In this document: positions 1 through 8,672 of the stretch, one piece after another
Layout: each line of letters begins with the position of its first letter
Position numbering within the stretch: the stretch's first letter is position 1
DNA from: Micromonospora sp. DSM 45708
Lineage (GTDB): Bacteria > Actinomycetota > Actinomycetes > Mycobacteriales > Micromonosporaceae
Direction of reading: 5' to 3'
Assembly: GCF_039566955.1 (NCBI RefSeq)
Contig: NZ_CP154796.1
Coordinates: 5,394,001-5,458,000 of the forward strand
Length of the DNA: 64,000 nucleotides
Notes under the pieces: model-generated
The model's database searches: none
Seen by the model: the letters and a program-made list of their open reading frames with translations, nothing else
Told to the model about the DNA's origin: nothing
Position numbers and translations under genes: made by a program

Positions 1-1
1 C

Positions 2-358
2 GGCACCACGGCCACCCGGGAGTGGGCCCGGCAGCGCCTGCACGAACCGGTGACGCTGCGCGAGCTGGCCGCGCACGCGCGGATGAGCGTGCGCACGTTC
101 ACCAGGCGCTTCCGCTCCGAGACCGGGCTCAGCCCGGCGCAGTGGCTGCTCCGGCAGCGCACCGAACACGCCCGGGTGCTGCTGGAGACGACCGACCTGA
201 GCGTCGACCGGGTCGCCCGGGACGCCGGCTTCGGCACCACCGCCGCCCTGCGGCAGCACTTTCAGACCCGGGTGGGCGTGTCCCCGACGGCCTACCGCCG
301 CGCCTTCCGCGCACCCGTGCCGTCAGGCCGGGTGGGGGTGTCGGCGCAGGGCGCGTAG
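2..358 (+). CDS. AraC-family transcriptional regulator, C-terminal part (5' end outside window)
   Basis: This is the last 118 codons of a gene entering from the left edge; the frame is open from base 2 and stops with TAG at 356-358. It encodes the double helix-turn-helix DNA-binding domain of the AraC/XylS family: a first HTH around LRELAAHARMSVRTFTRRF and a second around DRVARDAGFGTTAALRQHF, followed by the family signature VSPTAYRR. The arrangement resembles GlxA-type regulators (DJ-1/PfpI domain plus AraC HTH), but the sensor domain is outside the window, so the ligand is unknown. The last 36 bases overlap tail-to-tail with the next gene on the minus strand. Confidence 0.85.
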   Translation, partial: GTTATREWARQRLHEPVTLRELAAHARMSVRTFTRRFRSETGLSPAQWLLRQRTEHARVLLETTDLSVDRVARDAGFGTTAALRQHFQTRVGVSPTAYRRAFRAPVPSGRVGVSAQGA

Positions 359-808
359 CTGGGTCAGGTGCAGCGGAAGGTGCACCCGGACGTGCAGGTC
401 CAACGCCCGCCCCCAGGGAAGCGAGTCGTCCACGTCCAGGTCGAAGCCCTCCCGCAGCACGGTCTCCACAGGCGTCTCGGCGGCCGGGCCGAGCCGGTCG
501 GCCAGCGAGCACAGCTTCTGGCTGGTGGCCCGCAGCAGGGTCGCGAGCCCGTCCAGCCCGCCGCACTCGGACACCAACGCGTCGAGCTGCGGCCGGTGGA
601 TGGTGTCCACGTCGTAGTAGGCGAACGGCGAGCCGGCCAGCACCGCCTCGGTCGCCTCGCTCATCAGCTCGTCGTTGGCGGCGAGGTGCGCGACGATCTG
701 CTCGGCGCTCAACTCACCCTCCGGCGGCGGCCCGAACCCGCCCGCGTCCACCTCCACGAGCAGCTCGTCGTACGCCCGCCGCAGGTCGGCGGCGTCCACC
801 TCGTCCAT
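323..808 (-). CDS. DinB / maleylpyruvate-isomerase-like small protein
   Basis: 161 aa from the ATG at 808 (MDEVDAADLRRAYDELL); a second in-frame ATG lies six codons upstream at 826. The frame runs open further upstream, but through a hairpin (842-903), so those starts are unlikely. Helical protein with histidines in QIVAHLAAND, TIHRPQLD and HLPLHLTQL, a pattern like the metal site of the DinB/mycothiol-dependent maleylpyruvate isomerase superfamily. That assignment rests on motif resemblance only and no substrate can be named. Its 3' end overlaps the convergent AraC-type gene by 36 bp. It is separated from the upstream VWA gene by the hairpin, so it is probably transcribed on its own. Confidence 0.65.
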   Translation of the reverse strand: MDEVDAADLRRAYDELLVEVDAGGFGPPPEGELSAEQIVAHLAANDELMSEATEAVLAGSPFAYYDVDTIHRPQLDALVSECGGLDGLATLLRATSQKLCSLADRLGPAAETPVETVLREGFDLDVDDSLPWGRALDLHVRVHLPLHLTQLRALRRHPHPA

Positions 809-841
809 GCCCGCATCCAACCCCATCCCACCCCCGCCGCG

Positions 842-903
842 CGCGGATTCACCGAAAGCGTGGCCATTCCACGCGCGATGGCCACGCTTTCCGTGCATCC
901 GCG
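842..903. repeat. Dispersed hairpin element, copy 1 (possible terminator)
   Basis: Inverted repeat with 26-nt arms (842-867 and 878-903), 24 of 26 positions paired. The core reads CACCGAAAGCGTGGC, then 16 nt, then GCCACGCTTTCCGTG. The arms and the 16-nt spacing between GTGGC and GCCAC recur at 31110-31175 and 56457-56510. It lies 7 nt beyond the stop codon of the VWA gene, where a transcription terminator would sit, but no T-tract follows on either strand. Confidence 0.75.
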
Positions 904-910
904 GGCGGGG

Positions 911-2863
911 TCAGCGGCGACCGTGGCGGGCACGGAGATAGTCGGAGACGACGTACTCGCCCAGGTCGTCCAGGTCGGGGGTGAACATCCGGCCGTTCGA
1001 CCGGCGGGCCACCGCGTCGACGAACCGGCGCAGCCCCGGGTCGTCGCCGAGCATGAACAGGTTGAGCGTGGCGCCGTACCGGGTCAGTCTGTCCACCTCG
1101 CGGATGGTCGCCTCGATCGTCTCCGGCAGCGGGGGCCAGTTGAAGTACGCCTCGCCGTCCTCCGGGTCCAGGTGGGCGGTGGGCTCGCCGTCGGTGACCA
1201 CGAGCACCACCGGCTCGGCGCCCGGGTGGCGGCGCAGGTGCCGGCCCGCCAACCGCAACGCGTGCTGGAGGTTCGTGCCCTGCTCCATGTCCGGCTCCGC
1301 CGCCGCCAGCTCCTGCTGGGTCAGCGGCGCCGCCTCCCGCCCGAAGCCGACGATCTGCAACGCGTCCTGCGGGAACCGGGTGGCCATCAGGTGCGACAAC
1401 GCCAGCGCCGTCTGCTTCATCGGACCCCACCGCCCCTGCGAGATCATCGAGTACGACAGGTCGACGCAGAGCACCACCGCCGCGGACGCCCGGCGCTCGG
1501 TCTCCATCACCTCGAAGTCCTCGACCGCGAGCGGCACCGGCACGCCGGGGCCGGCCCGGCGCACCGCGCGGGTCAGGGTGCGCACCACGTCCAGCGGCTG
1601 CTCGTCGCCGTACTCCCAGGGGCGGGAGGCGCCGCTGACCTCGCCGGCCGCACCGGCGGACCGCAGGTCGTGCTGACCCCGGGGACCGGCCGTCAGGTCC
1701 GCGAAGACCCGCCGCAACGCGGTGCCGGCGAGCCGGCGCAACGCCTTCGGGCTGAGCGTGAGCCCGTCCGCGTCCCGGGTCACCCAGCCCTGGCGGCGCA
1801 GCTCCCGCTCCAGGTCACGCAGGCGGCGTACGTCGTCGGCGGCGTCCCGGCCCAGCGTCCGGGCCACCGCGTCGACGTCGACGTCGTCCAACGTGGCGCC
1901 GGCCTGGTCCTGGTCGAGCGAGTCCAGCAGCTCGTCGAGCTCGGCGATCTCGTCGAGCGCGCCGGTCGCCTCGCCGTAGCCGAGCGGCTGGTCGCCGCGG
2001 ACCCGCTCGCCGCGCTGCCAGTTCAGGTCGGGGCGCAGCGAGCGCAGGTGCGCGTCGAGCTGGGACAGCTCCCCGGCGAGCCGGTCACCGAGCGACTGGC
2101 GCATCAGCCCGGCCAACTCCTCGCGCTGCCGGTCCGACAGCGACCGCATCAGCCGTTCCCCGGCCGCCGCCCGGCGGGCCAGCACGTCGATCAGCTCGTC
2201 GACGTCCCGGGGCCGTTCCGGGAAGAACTCGCCGTGCCGGCGCATGAACTCGGCGAACGCGTCGGTGGTGTCCTCCGAACGCGCGTGCCGGGCGAGCAGC
2301 TCGTTGAGATCACGCATCATGTCGCCGAGCTGCCGTTGGGCGTCCGGGTCGCCGGCGGCCCGCGCCGCGTCCCGCAGCCCGGCGAAGCGCTGCTCCAGTA
2401 CCTCGCCGCGCAGCCCGTCGAGGATCCGCTGGTACGTCTGGCGCGCCTCGGCGCTGGCCCAGTCGTACCCGGACAGCTCGGACACCGCCCGCGCGGTGGA
2501 CCGGGGCAGGTTGTCCAGCACCGCCTCGGCGAACCGGGCCTCGTCGCCGTCGCGCCCGCGCAGCTCGTCCCGTTCGGCGGCCAGCGCCTGGTCGAGCAGC
2601 GCCTGGGTCCGGGTCACCGCGCCGTCCAGGTCGCCCCGGCGCAGCGCCTCCCGACGCAGGCGGCGTGCCCGGGCGGCCAGGTCCTGGAGACCGCCGCGCC
2701 CGTCCGGGCCACGCCGCAGCAGGTCACGCAGCGACTCCCGGAGGCTGCCACCGCCGAGCACCTCCGCGCCGACCGCGTCCACCGCGGCCCGCACGTCGTA
2801 CGGCGGGGCGAGCGGGTCGGGTCCGCCGCGCCACTGCCCGTACCGGAACCGGTTGCCGGCCAC
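911..2863 (-). CDS. VWA-domain protein, partner of the adjacent MoxR-type ATPase
   Basis: 650 aa. The C-terminal third is a von Willebrand factor A domain with the MIDAS motif DLSYS near residue 467, a downstream threonine in QGTNLQHAL, and the aspartate in VVTDGEPTA, so metal-dependent ligand binding is expected. The first 400 residues are charged, mostly helical and rich in Arg/Glu, with no signal peptide or membrane segment, so it is cytoplasmic. It follows the AAA ATPase gene by 2 nt, almost certainly in the same transcript. AAA-plus-VWA pairs of this kind (the mycobacterial Rv0958/Rv0959 type, recalled from memory) resemble magnesium-chelatase I and D subunits, but no tetrapyrrole genes are nearby. 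A chaperone-like or metal-insertion role is inference. Confidence 0.8.
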   Translation of the reverse strand: MAGNRFRYGQWRGGPDPLAPPYDVRAAVDAVGAEVLGGGSLRESLRDLLRRGPDGRGGLQDLAARARRLRREALRRGDLDGAVTRTQALLDQALAAERDELRGRDGDEARFAEAVLDNLPRSTARAVSELSGYDWASAEARQTYQRILDGLRGEVLEQRFAGLRDAARAAGDPDAQRQLGDMMRDLNELLARHARSEDTTDAFAEFMRRHGEFFPERPRDVDELIDVLARRAAAGERLMRSLSDRQREELAGLMRQSLGDRLAGELSQLDAHLRSLRPDLNWQRGERVRGDQPLGYGEATGALDEIAELDELLDSLDQDQAGATLDDVDVDAVARTLGRDAADDVRRLRDLERELRRQGWVTRDADGLTLSPKALRRLAGTALRRVFADLTAGPRGQHDLRSAGAAGEVSGASRPWEYGDEQPLDVVRTLTRAVRRAGPGVPVPLAVEDFEVMETERRASAAVVLCVDLSYSMISQGRWGPMKQTALALSHLMATRFPQDALQIVGFGREAAPLTQQELAAAEPDMEQGTNLQHALRLAGRHLRRHPGAEPVVLVVTDGEPTAHLDPEDGEAYFNWPPLPETIEATIREVDRLTRYGATLNLFMLGDDPGLRRFVDAVARRSNGRMFTPDLDDLGEYVVSDYLRARHGRR

Positions 2864-2865
2864 GG

Positions 2866-4314
2866 TCAGCCCCGGCCGCCGTAGACGGTGCGCCCGGACT
2901 CGGTGACGTCCTTGCCGAGCCGGCGGGTCAGGTGCAGTCCTTCGAGGACGAACTCGACGCCGGCGGCGGCCTCCGCCGGGCTGGGCGCGTCACCGAGACC
3001 GAGCCGGTCGAGCACCTTGGCCAGCCCCGGCACGGTGCCGACCTGGCGCAGCAGCTCCGCGGCGGAGACCAGCTCCCCGGTCTCGACGGCGTCGCCCTCG
3101 GCGACCAGCGCGGTGAAGCCGGACAGGTCCAGCCCGGCCAGCCGGGTCCGGAACGTCTCCGCGGTGGCGGTACGCAGCAGGTGCGCGAGCACCTCGATCT
3201 CGCGCCCCTCCTCCCCGCTCTCGAACTCCACCTTCCCGCGCAGCGTCGACGTCACCGAGACCGCGTCGCCGACGCGCGCGACCGGCGGCTCCGGCGCGCC
3301 GGTGCCGGCGAGCAGGCCGGAGCGGCGCAGCGCGGCGGCGGCCACGGTCTCCGCGGCGGCGATGGCGAACCGGGCGGACACCCCGGAACGCGGGTCCACC
3401 GACGGCGACTCGCGCACCTCGCGGGCGAACCGGGCGAGCACCTCCAGCACGTGCTCCGGCACGGTGGCGACCAGGTCGGCCTCCTGCCGGATCAACGCCA
3501 GCTCCAGCTCCAGGTCGAGCGGGTAGTGGGTCCGGATCTCGGCGCCGAAGCGGTCCTTGAGCGGGGTGATGATCCGGCCCCGGTTGGTGTAGTCCTCCGG
3601 GTTGGCACTGGCCACCAGCAGCAGGTCGAGCGGCAGCCGGAGCTGGTAGCCGCGGACCTGGATGTCCCGCTCCTCCAGCACGTTGAGCAGCGCCACCTGG
3701 ATCCGTTCGGCCAGGTCGGGCAGCTCGTTGACGGCGAACACGCCCCGGTTGGTGCGCGGGACGAGGCCGAAGTGGATCGTCTCCGGGTCACCGAGCGTAC
3801 GCCCCTGGGCGAGCCGTACCGGGTCGACGTCGCCGATCAGGTCGCCCACGCTGGTGTCCGGCGTGGCGAGCTTCTCGCCGTAGCGCATCGAGCGGTGCAG
3901 CCAGCCGATCGGCAGGTCGTCGCCGGCCGAGTCGACCAGGTCACGGGAGCTCGGCGTGAGCGGGTGCATCGGGTGCTCGTTGAGCACCGAGCCGGGGATC
4001 ACCGGGGTCCACTCGTCGAGCAGCCCGCCGAGCGCGCGGATCAGCCGGGTCTTGCCCTGCCCGCGCTCGCCGAGCAGCACCATGTCGTGGCCGGCGAGCA
4101 ACGCCCGCTCGACCTCGGGCAGCACCGTGTCCTCGTAGCCGACGATGCCGGGGAAGCGCTCCTCGCCGGCCCGCATCCGGGCGAGGAGGTTGTCGCGGAG
4201 TTCCTGCTTGACGGTGCGGTAGTGGTGGCCGGTCGCGCGCAGCGCGCCGAGCGTGGCGGGCAGCTCGGCCGGCGGAGCCGGGGAAACCTGAGGGTGAGCG
4301 CTCACCCGCCCCAC
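2866..4314 (-). CDS. MoxR/ChlI-type AAA+ ATPase
   Basis: 482 aa with a GTG start at 4314; a second in-frame GTG at 4305 is equally possible. Walker A is GERGQGKT near residue 82. The segment GVFAVNELPDL near residue 195 occupies the Walker B/helix-2-insert position, and LLVASANPEDYTNRG is the sensor-1 region typical of magnesium-chelatase-like and MoxR ATPases. It pairs with the VWA gene 2 nt downstream: the ATPase would remodel or activate targets recruited by the VWA partner. A 16-bp perfect palindrome overlaps the start region (4292-4307). The target is unknown. Confidence 0.82.
   Translation of the reverse strand: MGRVSAHPQVSPAPPAELPATLGALRATGHHYRTVKQELRDNLLARMRAGEERFPGIVGYEDTVLPEVERALLAGHDMVLLGERGQGKTRLIRALGGLLDEWTPVIPGSVLNEHPMHPLTPSSRDLVDSAGDDLPIGWLHRSMRYGEKLATPDTSVGDLIGDVDPVRLAQGRTLGDPETIHFGLVPRTNRGVFAVNELPDLAERIQVALLNVLEERDIQVRGYQLRLPLDLLLVASANPEDYTNRGRIITPLKDRFGAEIRTHYPLDLELELALIRQEADLVATVPEHVLEVLARFAREVRESPSVDPRSGVSARFAIAAAETVAAAALRRSGLLAGTGAPEPPVARVGDAVSVTSTLRGKVEFESGEEGREIEVLAHLLRTATAETFRTRLAGLDLSGFTALVAEGDAVETGELVSAAELLRQVGTVPGLAKVLDRLGLGDAPSPAEAAAGVEFVLEGLHLTRRLGKDVTESGRTVYGGRG
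4292..4307. promoter_or_regulatory. 16-bp perfect palindrome at the MoxR-type gene start
   Basis: GGGTGAGCGCTCACCC is fully self-complementary and covers the second candidate GTG start of the AAA ATPase gene. It could be an operator, or a chance palindrome in GC-rich coding sequence. No second copy was noticed in the window. Confidence 0.3.
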
Positions 4315-4414
4315 GCTAGCTCAGATTTTCCGCTCCGCCCGGTGGTCGGTCCCGTCCCGTGGCCGGGACCGGCCCCGGACGCCGGGCGACTTGCCGCGCC
4401 GGGAAGATCGGCCG

Positions 4415-4912
4415 TCAGCGGTGGTCGCGCACGTAACCCTGCGGGTCCTTGTCGCGGAACGGCAGGTCCCGGCCGTTCTTGTGCTCGCCGTAGAAGGTGA
4501 GCCAACGCGCGCCCAGCTCGGCCCGCAGCTCCACGCTCGCGTGCCGGCGGAAGTCGGGCAGCGCCTCGTCCTCCTCCTCGGCCAGGTGCTCGCTGTTCTC
4601 CTTACGGGCCGTGCCCACGGCCGCCCACCAGGCGTCCGAGCCGACCTCGTGCAGCTTGGCCTCGGCGATCGCGTCGCGGATCTTGTTGTGGTCGCCGATC
4701 GCGTCGGCGGTCTCGTCCTCGCCGTCGTCACCGTGCTTCACCAGGTGCGGATAGAGGATGGCCTCCTCCGCCTCGGCGTGGATGTCCAGGTGCAGGGCGA
4801 GCGCCTCCCAGATCGCCAGCATCTCGGCCGGGTCGCGGGCGTCGTCGAGCCGGGCGAAGCCGCGCCGGAAGGCGGCGTGGTCGTCCAGGATCAGTGCGGT
4901 GATGTCGTCCAT
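4415..4912 (-). CDS. Hemerythrin-like domain protein
   Basis: 165 aa, ATG at 4912. The metal-ligand pattern of hemerythrin/HHE proteins is visible: DDHAAF near residue 11, HLDIHAEAEEAILYPH near 43-58, DHNKIRD, and HLAEEEDEALPDF near 108-120. Such four-helix proteins bind a non-haem di-iron centre and sense or carry O2, NO or reactive species. The start lies 4 nt after the stop of the upstream aldo/keto reductase gene, so the two are probably co-transcribed. Cytoplasmic; no signal peptide. Confidence 0.85.
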   Translation of the reverse strand: MDDITALILDDHAAFRRGFARLDDARDPAEMLAIWEALALHLDIHAEAEEAILYPHLVKHGDDGEDETADAIGDHNKIRDAIAEAKLHEVGSDAWWAAVGTARKENSEHLAEEEDEALPDFRRHASVELRAELGARWLTFYGEHKNGRDLPFRDKDPQGYVRDHR

Positions 4913-4916
4913 GCGG

Positions 4917-5939
4917 TCACTTCCCCAGTCGGGCGCGGATCATCCGGGGCACCGCGGCCAGGCCGGTGACCGGCCGGAACGCGTGCGCGGCGGTGACCAG
5001 CGCGGCGTACTCGTCGTCGGTCAGGTCGATGTCGGCGGCGGCGGCGTTGCGTTCCATCTGCTCCACCCCGGACGCGCCGGGGATGGCCACCACGTTCGGG
5101 TGCCGCAGCACGTACGCGAGCGCGATCTGGCTGGGCGTGGCGTCGTGCGCGTCGGCCACCTCGCGCAGCGTGGCGATCAGTTCGGTGCCGCGGGCCAGGT
5201 TCTCCGGCAGGAAGTACGGGTTGGCCCGGCGCACCGCCCCGGCCGGCGGGTTGGCGGCGTCGTAGCGGCCGGAGAGGAAGCCCTGTGCCAGCGGGCTGTA
5301 CGCGATGACGATCCGGCCGGCCTGCTCCGCGTACGGGATCAGGTCGTCCTCCGGCCCGCGGTCGATCATGCTGTAGCGGACCTGGTTGCTCAGCACCCGG
5401 CGGCCCAGCGCGGCCTCGGCGAACCGCCACCGGCGCAGGTCGTAGTTGCTGACCCCGACCTCGCCGACCAGCCCGACGTCCTGCAACGAGCGCATGCCGC
5501 GCATGGTGGTGGTGTCGGGGACCACCGGGTTGGCCTGGTGCACCTGGTAGAGGTCGATGCCGTCGACGCCGAGCCGGGCGGCGGAGGCGACCGCCCGCTG
5601 CTGCACCACCGGCGCGACCGGCAGCAGCGGGAAGATCTTGCTGGCCACCACCACCTTGGCCCGGTCGTCGCCGACGACTGCGTCAGGTCGCGGCGTGGCG
5701 TCAGACGCGCCGAGCTGGCGTTGTCGGAGCGCCGCGCCGAGGATGCGTTCGCTGCGGCCGAAGCCGTACAGCTCGGCGGTGTCGAAGAGGGTGACGCCGA
5801 GGTCGAGCGCCCGCCGCACGATCTCGGCCGCCCGGCGCTCGTAGTCGGGGCCGTAGCCCCACTCGCGGGAGCCGAACTGCCACGTGCCGAGGCCGATCTT
5901 GGAAATGGGCTTGGGGGTGTCGAGCCGCACGAAACGCAT
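4917..5939 (-). CDS. Aldo/keto reductase
   Basis: 340 aa, ATG at 5939 (MRFVRLDTPKPISKIGLG). The frame stays open upstream but that stretch is antisense to the neighbouring reductase. The NAD(P)H-dependent AKR tetrad is present: Asp and Tyr in LFDTAELYG, Lys in VVVASKIF, His in YQVHQANP. The C-terminal LAYVLRHPNVVAIPGAS matches the phosphate-binding loop region of the family. It reduces aldehydes or ketones; the substrate cannot be read from sequence. It heads a probable two-gene unit with the hemerythrin-like gene and diverges from a second aldo/keto reductase across 66 bp. Confidence 0.88.
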   Translation of the reverse strand: MRFVRLDTPKPISKIGLGTWQFGSREWGYGPDYERRAAEIVRRALDLGVTLFDTAELYGFGRSERILGAALRQRQLGASDATPRPDAVVGDDRAKVVVASKIFPLLPVAPVVQQRAVASAARLGVDGIDLYQVHQANPVVPDTTTMRGMRSLQDVGLVGEVGVSNYDLRRWRFAEAALGRRVLSNQVRYSMIDRGPEDDLIPYAEQAGRIVIAYSPLAQGFLSGRYDAANPPAGAVRRANPYFLPENLARGTELIATLREVADAHDATPSQIALAYVLRHPNVVAIPGASGVEQMERNAAAADIDLTDDEYAALVTAAHAFRPVTGLAAVPRMIRARLGK

Positions 5940-6005
5940 GGCCTCGACGCTACCCGCGCCCCGGTGACCGCACGCCGGTTCACCGGCGGGAGGCAGAATG
6001 ACCGG

Positions 6006-7004
6006 GTGACCTACCTCGCCAGCGACGACCGTTACGACTCGATGATCTACCGGCGCAGCGGACGCAGCGGGCTGAAGCTGCCCGTCATCTCCCTCGGCCT
6101 CTGGCACAACTTCGGGCCGGACCGGCCCTTCGAACGGCAGCGCGACATCGTCCGCCGCGCCTTCGACCTCGGCATCACCCACTTCGACCTGGCCAACAAC
6201 TACGGCCCGCCGCCGGGCGCGGCGGAGGAGGTGTTCGGCCGGCTGCTCGCCACCGACCTGAAGCCGTACCGGGACGAACTGGTGGTGTCCAGCAAGGCCG
6301 GCTACCTGATGTGGCCCGGCCCGTACGGCGAGTGGGGCTCCCGGAAGTACCTGATCTCGTCGCTGGACCATTCGCTGCGCCGGCTGGGCCTGGACCACGT
6401 GGACATCTTCTACTCGCACCGGTTCGACCCGGACACCCCGCTGGAGGAGACGATGGGCGCGCTGGACGCGATCGTCCGGTCGGGCAAGGCGCTCTACGTG
6501 GGCGTCTCCAACTACGACTCGGAGCAGACCGCCCGGGCCGCCGAGATCCTCCGTGACCTGGGCACCCCGCTGCTGATCAACCAGCCGTCGTACTCGATGC
6601 TCAACCGCTGGACCGAGTCCGACGGCCTGCTGGACACGCTGGACCAGGTCGGCGCCGGGTGCATCGCGTTCAGCCCGCTGGCCCAGGGTCTGCTCACCGA
6701 CCGCTACCTGGGCGGCATCCCGGCCGACTCGCGCGTGCGGACCAGCGTCTTCCTGAACGAGAGCGACCTGGACGAGGCGCGGATGGCCACCGTCCGCGCG
6801 CTCGCCGAGGTGGCCCGGCGGCGCGGGCAGAGCCTGGCCCAGCTCGCCCTGGTGTGGGCGCTGCGCGACCCGCGGATGACCAGCCTGATCATCGGCGCGA
6901 GCAGCGTCGAGCAGTTGGCGGGCAACGTCGCCGCGCTGGACGAGCTGGACCTCGCCGGCGAGGACCTGGCCGAGATCGACCAGATCCTCGCCGACCCGCG
7001 GTGA
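6006..7004 (+). CDS. Aldo/keto reductase, YghZ/glyceraldehyde-3-phosphate reductase type
   Basis: 332 aa from the GTG at 6006 (MTYLASDDRYDSMIYRRSGR). The AKR tetrad is Asp and Tyr in FDLANNYGPPPG, Lys in VVSSKAGY and His in IFYSHRFDP. NYGPPPG and MWPGPYGEWGSRKYL are characteristic of the YghZ/MgrA subgroup, which reduces L-glyceraldehyde 3-phosphate and methylglyoxal in characterised members. A CAGAAT hexamer ends 10 nt before the start and GGGAGG lies about 16 nt before it, so the leader is very short. It diverges from the other reductase and converges with the beta-helix gene, with stop codons 10 nt apart. Confidence 0.88.
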   Translation: MTYLASDDRYDSMIYRRSGRSGLKLPVISLGLWHNFGPDRPFERQRDIVRRAFDLGITHFDLANNYGPPPGAAEEVFGRLLATDLKPYRDELVVSSKAGYLMWPGPYGEWGSRKYLISSLDHSLRRLGLDHVDIFYSHRFDPDTPLEETMGALDAIVRSGKALYVGVSNYDSEQTARAAEILRDLGTPLLINQPSYSMLNRWTESDGLLDTLDQVGAGCIAFSPLAQGLLTDRYLGGIPADSRVRTSVFLNESDLDEARMATVRALAEVARRRGQSLAQLALVWALRDPRMTSLIIGASSVEQLAGNVAALDELDLAGEDLAEIDQILADPR

Positions 7005-7013
7005 GGCCGGCGG

Positions 7014-8606
7014 TCAGCGGAAGATGGTGCCGTTGCCGGCGTCCCGGACCGCGCTCACCCGGTTCGGGGTGAACGTGTTGCCGGGTCCGACCACTGTCGC
7101 GTCGCAGCCCTCGGTGACGTAGAGCCCGTAGCGCTGCGTCCTGACGGTCTGGTCGTCGACGGCCACGTTCCCGCTGACCACGGTGTCGACGCAGGTGATC
7201 CCGGTCGCCGTGGTGACCCGGATGCCGTCCCGGTTCGCCGTGTCGTCGGAGCTGTCGGTGACGTGGTTGTCGACGACCCGGTTGTCGGTGCCGCTGTTGA
7301 TGTTGATGCCGTCCTGCCCGGCCTGGTCGATCACGTTGTCGCTGATGATGTTGTGATCGGCCGTCTTGTTCGGCTGGTCGGCGGTGGACGAGGCACGGTT
7401 GACCTGGATGCCGTGCCCGCCCACGTCGCTGATGGTGCAGCCGGTGACCGTGTCACCGCTGGTGGCCAGCAGTTCGACGCCGTCGCTCTGGGCGCCGCTG
7501 ATGACGCAGTCCCGGACCGTGTTGCCCATCGACGTCCAGGTCTGGTTCTTGCCGTCGAACACGATGCCCCGCCCCCGGGACGCGGTGACCCGCACCCGCT
7601 CCACGACCATGTTGTTGCCGTCGTCGAAGTCGAGCGCGTCGCTGGTGCTCCGGGCTGCCCCGCCGGCCGAGACCGCGAGGTCCCGGACGATCACGCCGTC
7701 CCATCCCTTGGTGTTGAACGGCTCGGTGTCCCCCGCCGTCGAGTTGTCGTTACGGATCAGCGTGTCGTACATGCCGGCGCCGACGAAGGTCACCCGCCGG
7801 ATGCCCTCCAGTTTCAGGTACTCGGCGCCGAAGTCGAACGTGCCGGCGTCGAACCGGACCACGCCACCGCCCAGCCGGTTCAGCTCGACCACGGCGCTCT
7901 CCAGCACGGTCTTGAGACTGCCGGTGTAGGTCTCGCCGGTCACGTCGGAGGCCGCCCGGTAGGTCGTCGGCCCGGTCCTGGTCACCACGTACGGCGACGG
8001 GTCGGGCGGTGCCGGCGTCAACAGTTGCGGCTTGTTGGTGCCCTCCCGGCTGGTCACCCGCAGGCCGGTGTCGTTGGTGGTGGTGAGCGCCACGGTCACC
8101 GGTCCGTTGCCGGTGACCAACGACGAGACGTTCACCGACACCCAGGTGTCCGCGCCCACCGGTCCGCTGCGGACGACCGTGGCGCCGATCGGTGGGGCGT
8201 TGTCGTCGGTGATGGTGCTCTCGTCCCAGGCGCTGTCGGCGACGGGGTGGACGTCCACTCCGGTGCTGCTGGCGGTCTCCACGTAGAGACGCAGCACCGC
8301 GGTCGGGTCCGTGTCGACGTCGGTGACCTCGAAGCGCAGGTAGGCGACCTGTCGGGGCACGGCGTCGACGCGGAGCGAGGCGGTCCGCCCCGCGTTGACA
8401 GTCGGATGGGAGGCGTCCACCCAGGCGTCGGCGACCGGGGTGAGCGTCACGGCCGCAGCCGCCCGGGCGACCTGCGCCGCGGTGGTGGCGTGCGGCTTCG
8501 CCGTGGCGCGGGCGGGTGCCGCGGCGGCGGGCGACGCGACGGCGACGACGGCCAGGACCAGTGCCGGCGCGAGGTGACGGAGCGGGGATCGGGATCGAGC
8601 TGTCAT
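7014..8606 (-). CDS. Secreted right-handed beta-helix protein with DNRLRE-like N-terminal domain
   Basis: 530 aa from the ATG at 8606, preceded by GAGGAG. Signal peptide in residues 1-32 (LAPALVLAVVAVASPAAAAP). Residues about 53-190 form a DNRLRE/CBM96-like beta-sandwich (ADAWVDASHPTVNAG, YLRFEV, DESTITDDNAPP). From about residue 230 a parallel beta-helix begins, with repeats such as NMVVERVRVTASRGRGIVF, NTVRDCVISGAQSDGVEL and DTVTGCTISDVGGHGIQV. Such solenoids occur in polysaccharide lyases, epimerases and surface adhesins; catalytic residues are not obvious. It is the last gene of the glycan cluster, 66 nt after the GH99-like gene, and may bind or modify the cluster's polymer. Confidence 0.8.
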   Translation of the reverse strand: MTARSRSPLRHLAPALVLAVVAVASPAAAAPARATAKPHATTAAQVARAAAAVTLTPVADAWVDASHPTVNAGRTASLRVDAVPRQVAYLRFEVTDVDTDPTAVLRLYVETASSTGVDVHPVADSAWDESTITDDNAPPIGATVVRSGPVGADTWVSVNVSSLVTGNGPVTVALTTTNDTGLRVTSREGTNKPQLLTPAPPDPSPYVVTRTGPTTYRAASDVTGETYTGSLKTVLESAVVELNRLGGGVVRFDAGTFDFGAEYLKLEGIRRVTFVGAGMYDTLIRNDNSTAGDTEPFNTKGWDGVIVRDLAVSAGGAARSTSDALDFDDGNNMVVERVRVTASRGRGIVFDGKNQTWTSMGNTVRDCVISGAQSDGVELLATSGDTVTGCTISDVGGHGIQVNRASSTADQPNKTADHNIISDNVIDQAGQDGININSGTDNRVVDNHVTDSSDDTANRDGIRVTTATGITCVDTVVSGNVAVDDQTVRTQRYGLYVTEGCDATVVGPGNTFTPNRVSAVRDAGNGTIFR

Positions 8607-8672
8607 TTGCTCCTCCAGAACGGTGTGGAGGGTGGCCCGGGCCGGCCGCGACATCGGTGGTGGGTCGCCCGG

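Noticed and set aside
368..2884. Very long plus-strand open frame opposite the VWA gene
   Set aside because: It is antisense to a gene with clear motifs. GC-rich third positions keep several frames open, and its translation is Arg/His/Pro/Val-rich without any domain.
4917..6419. 500-codon version of the first aldo/keto reductase
   Set aside because: The extra N-terminal 160 residues are antisense to the second reductase; the ATG at 5939 gives the normal family start.
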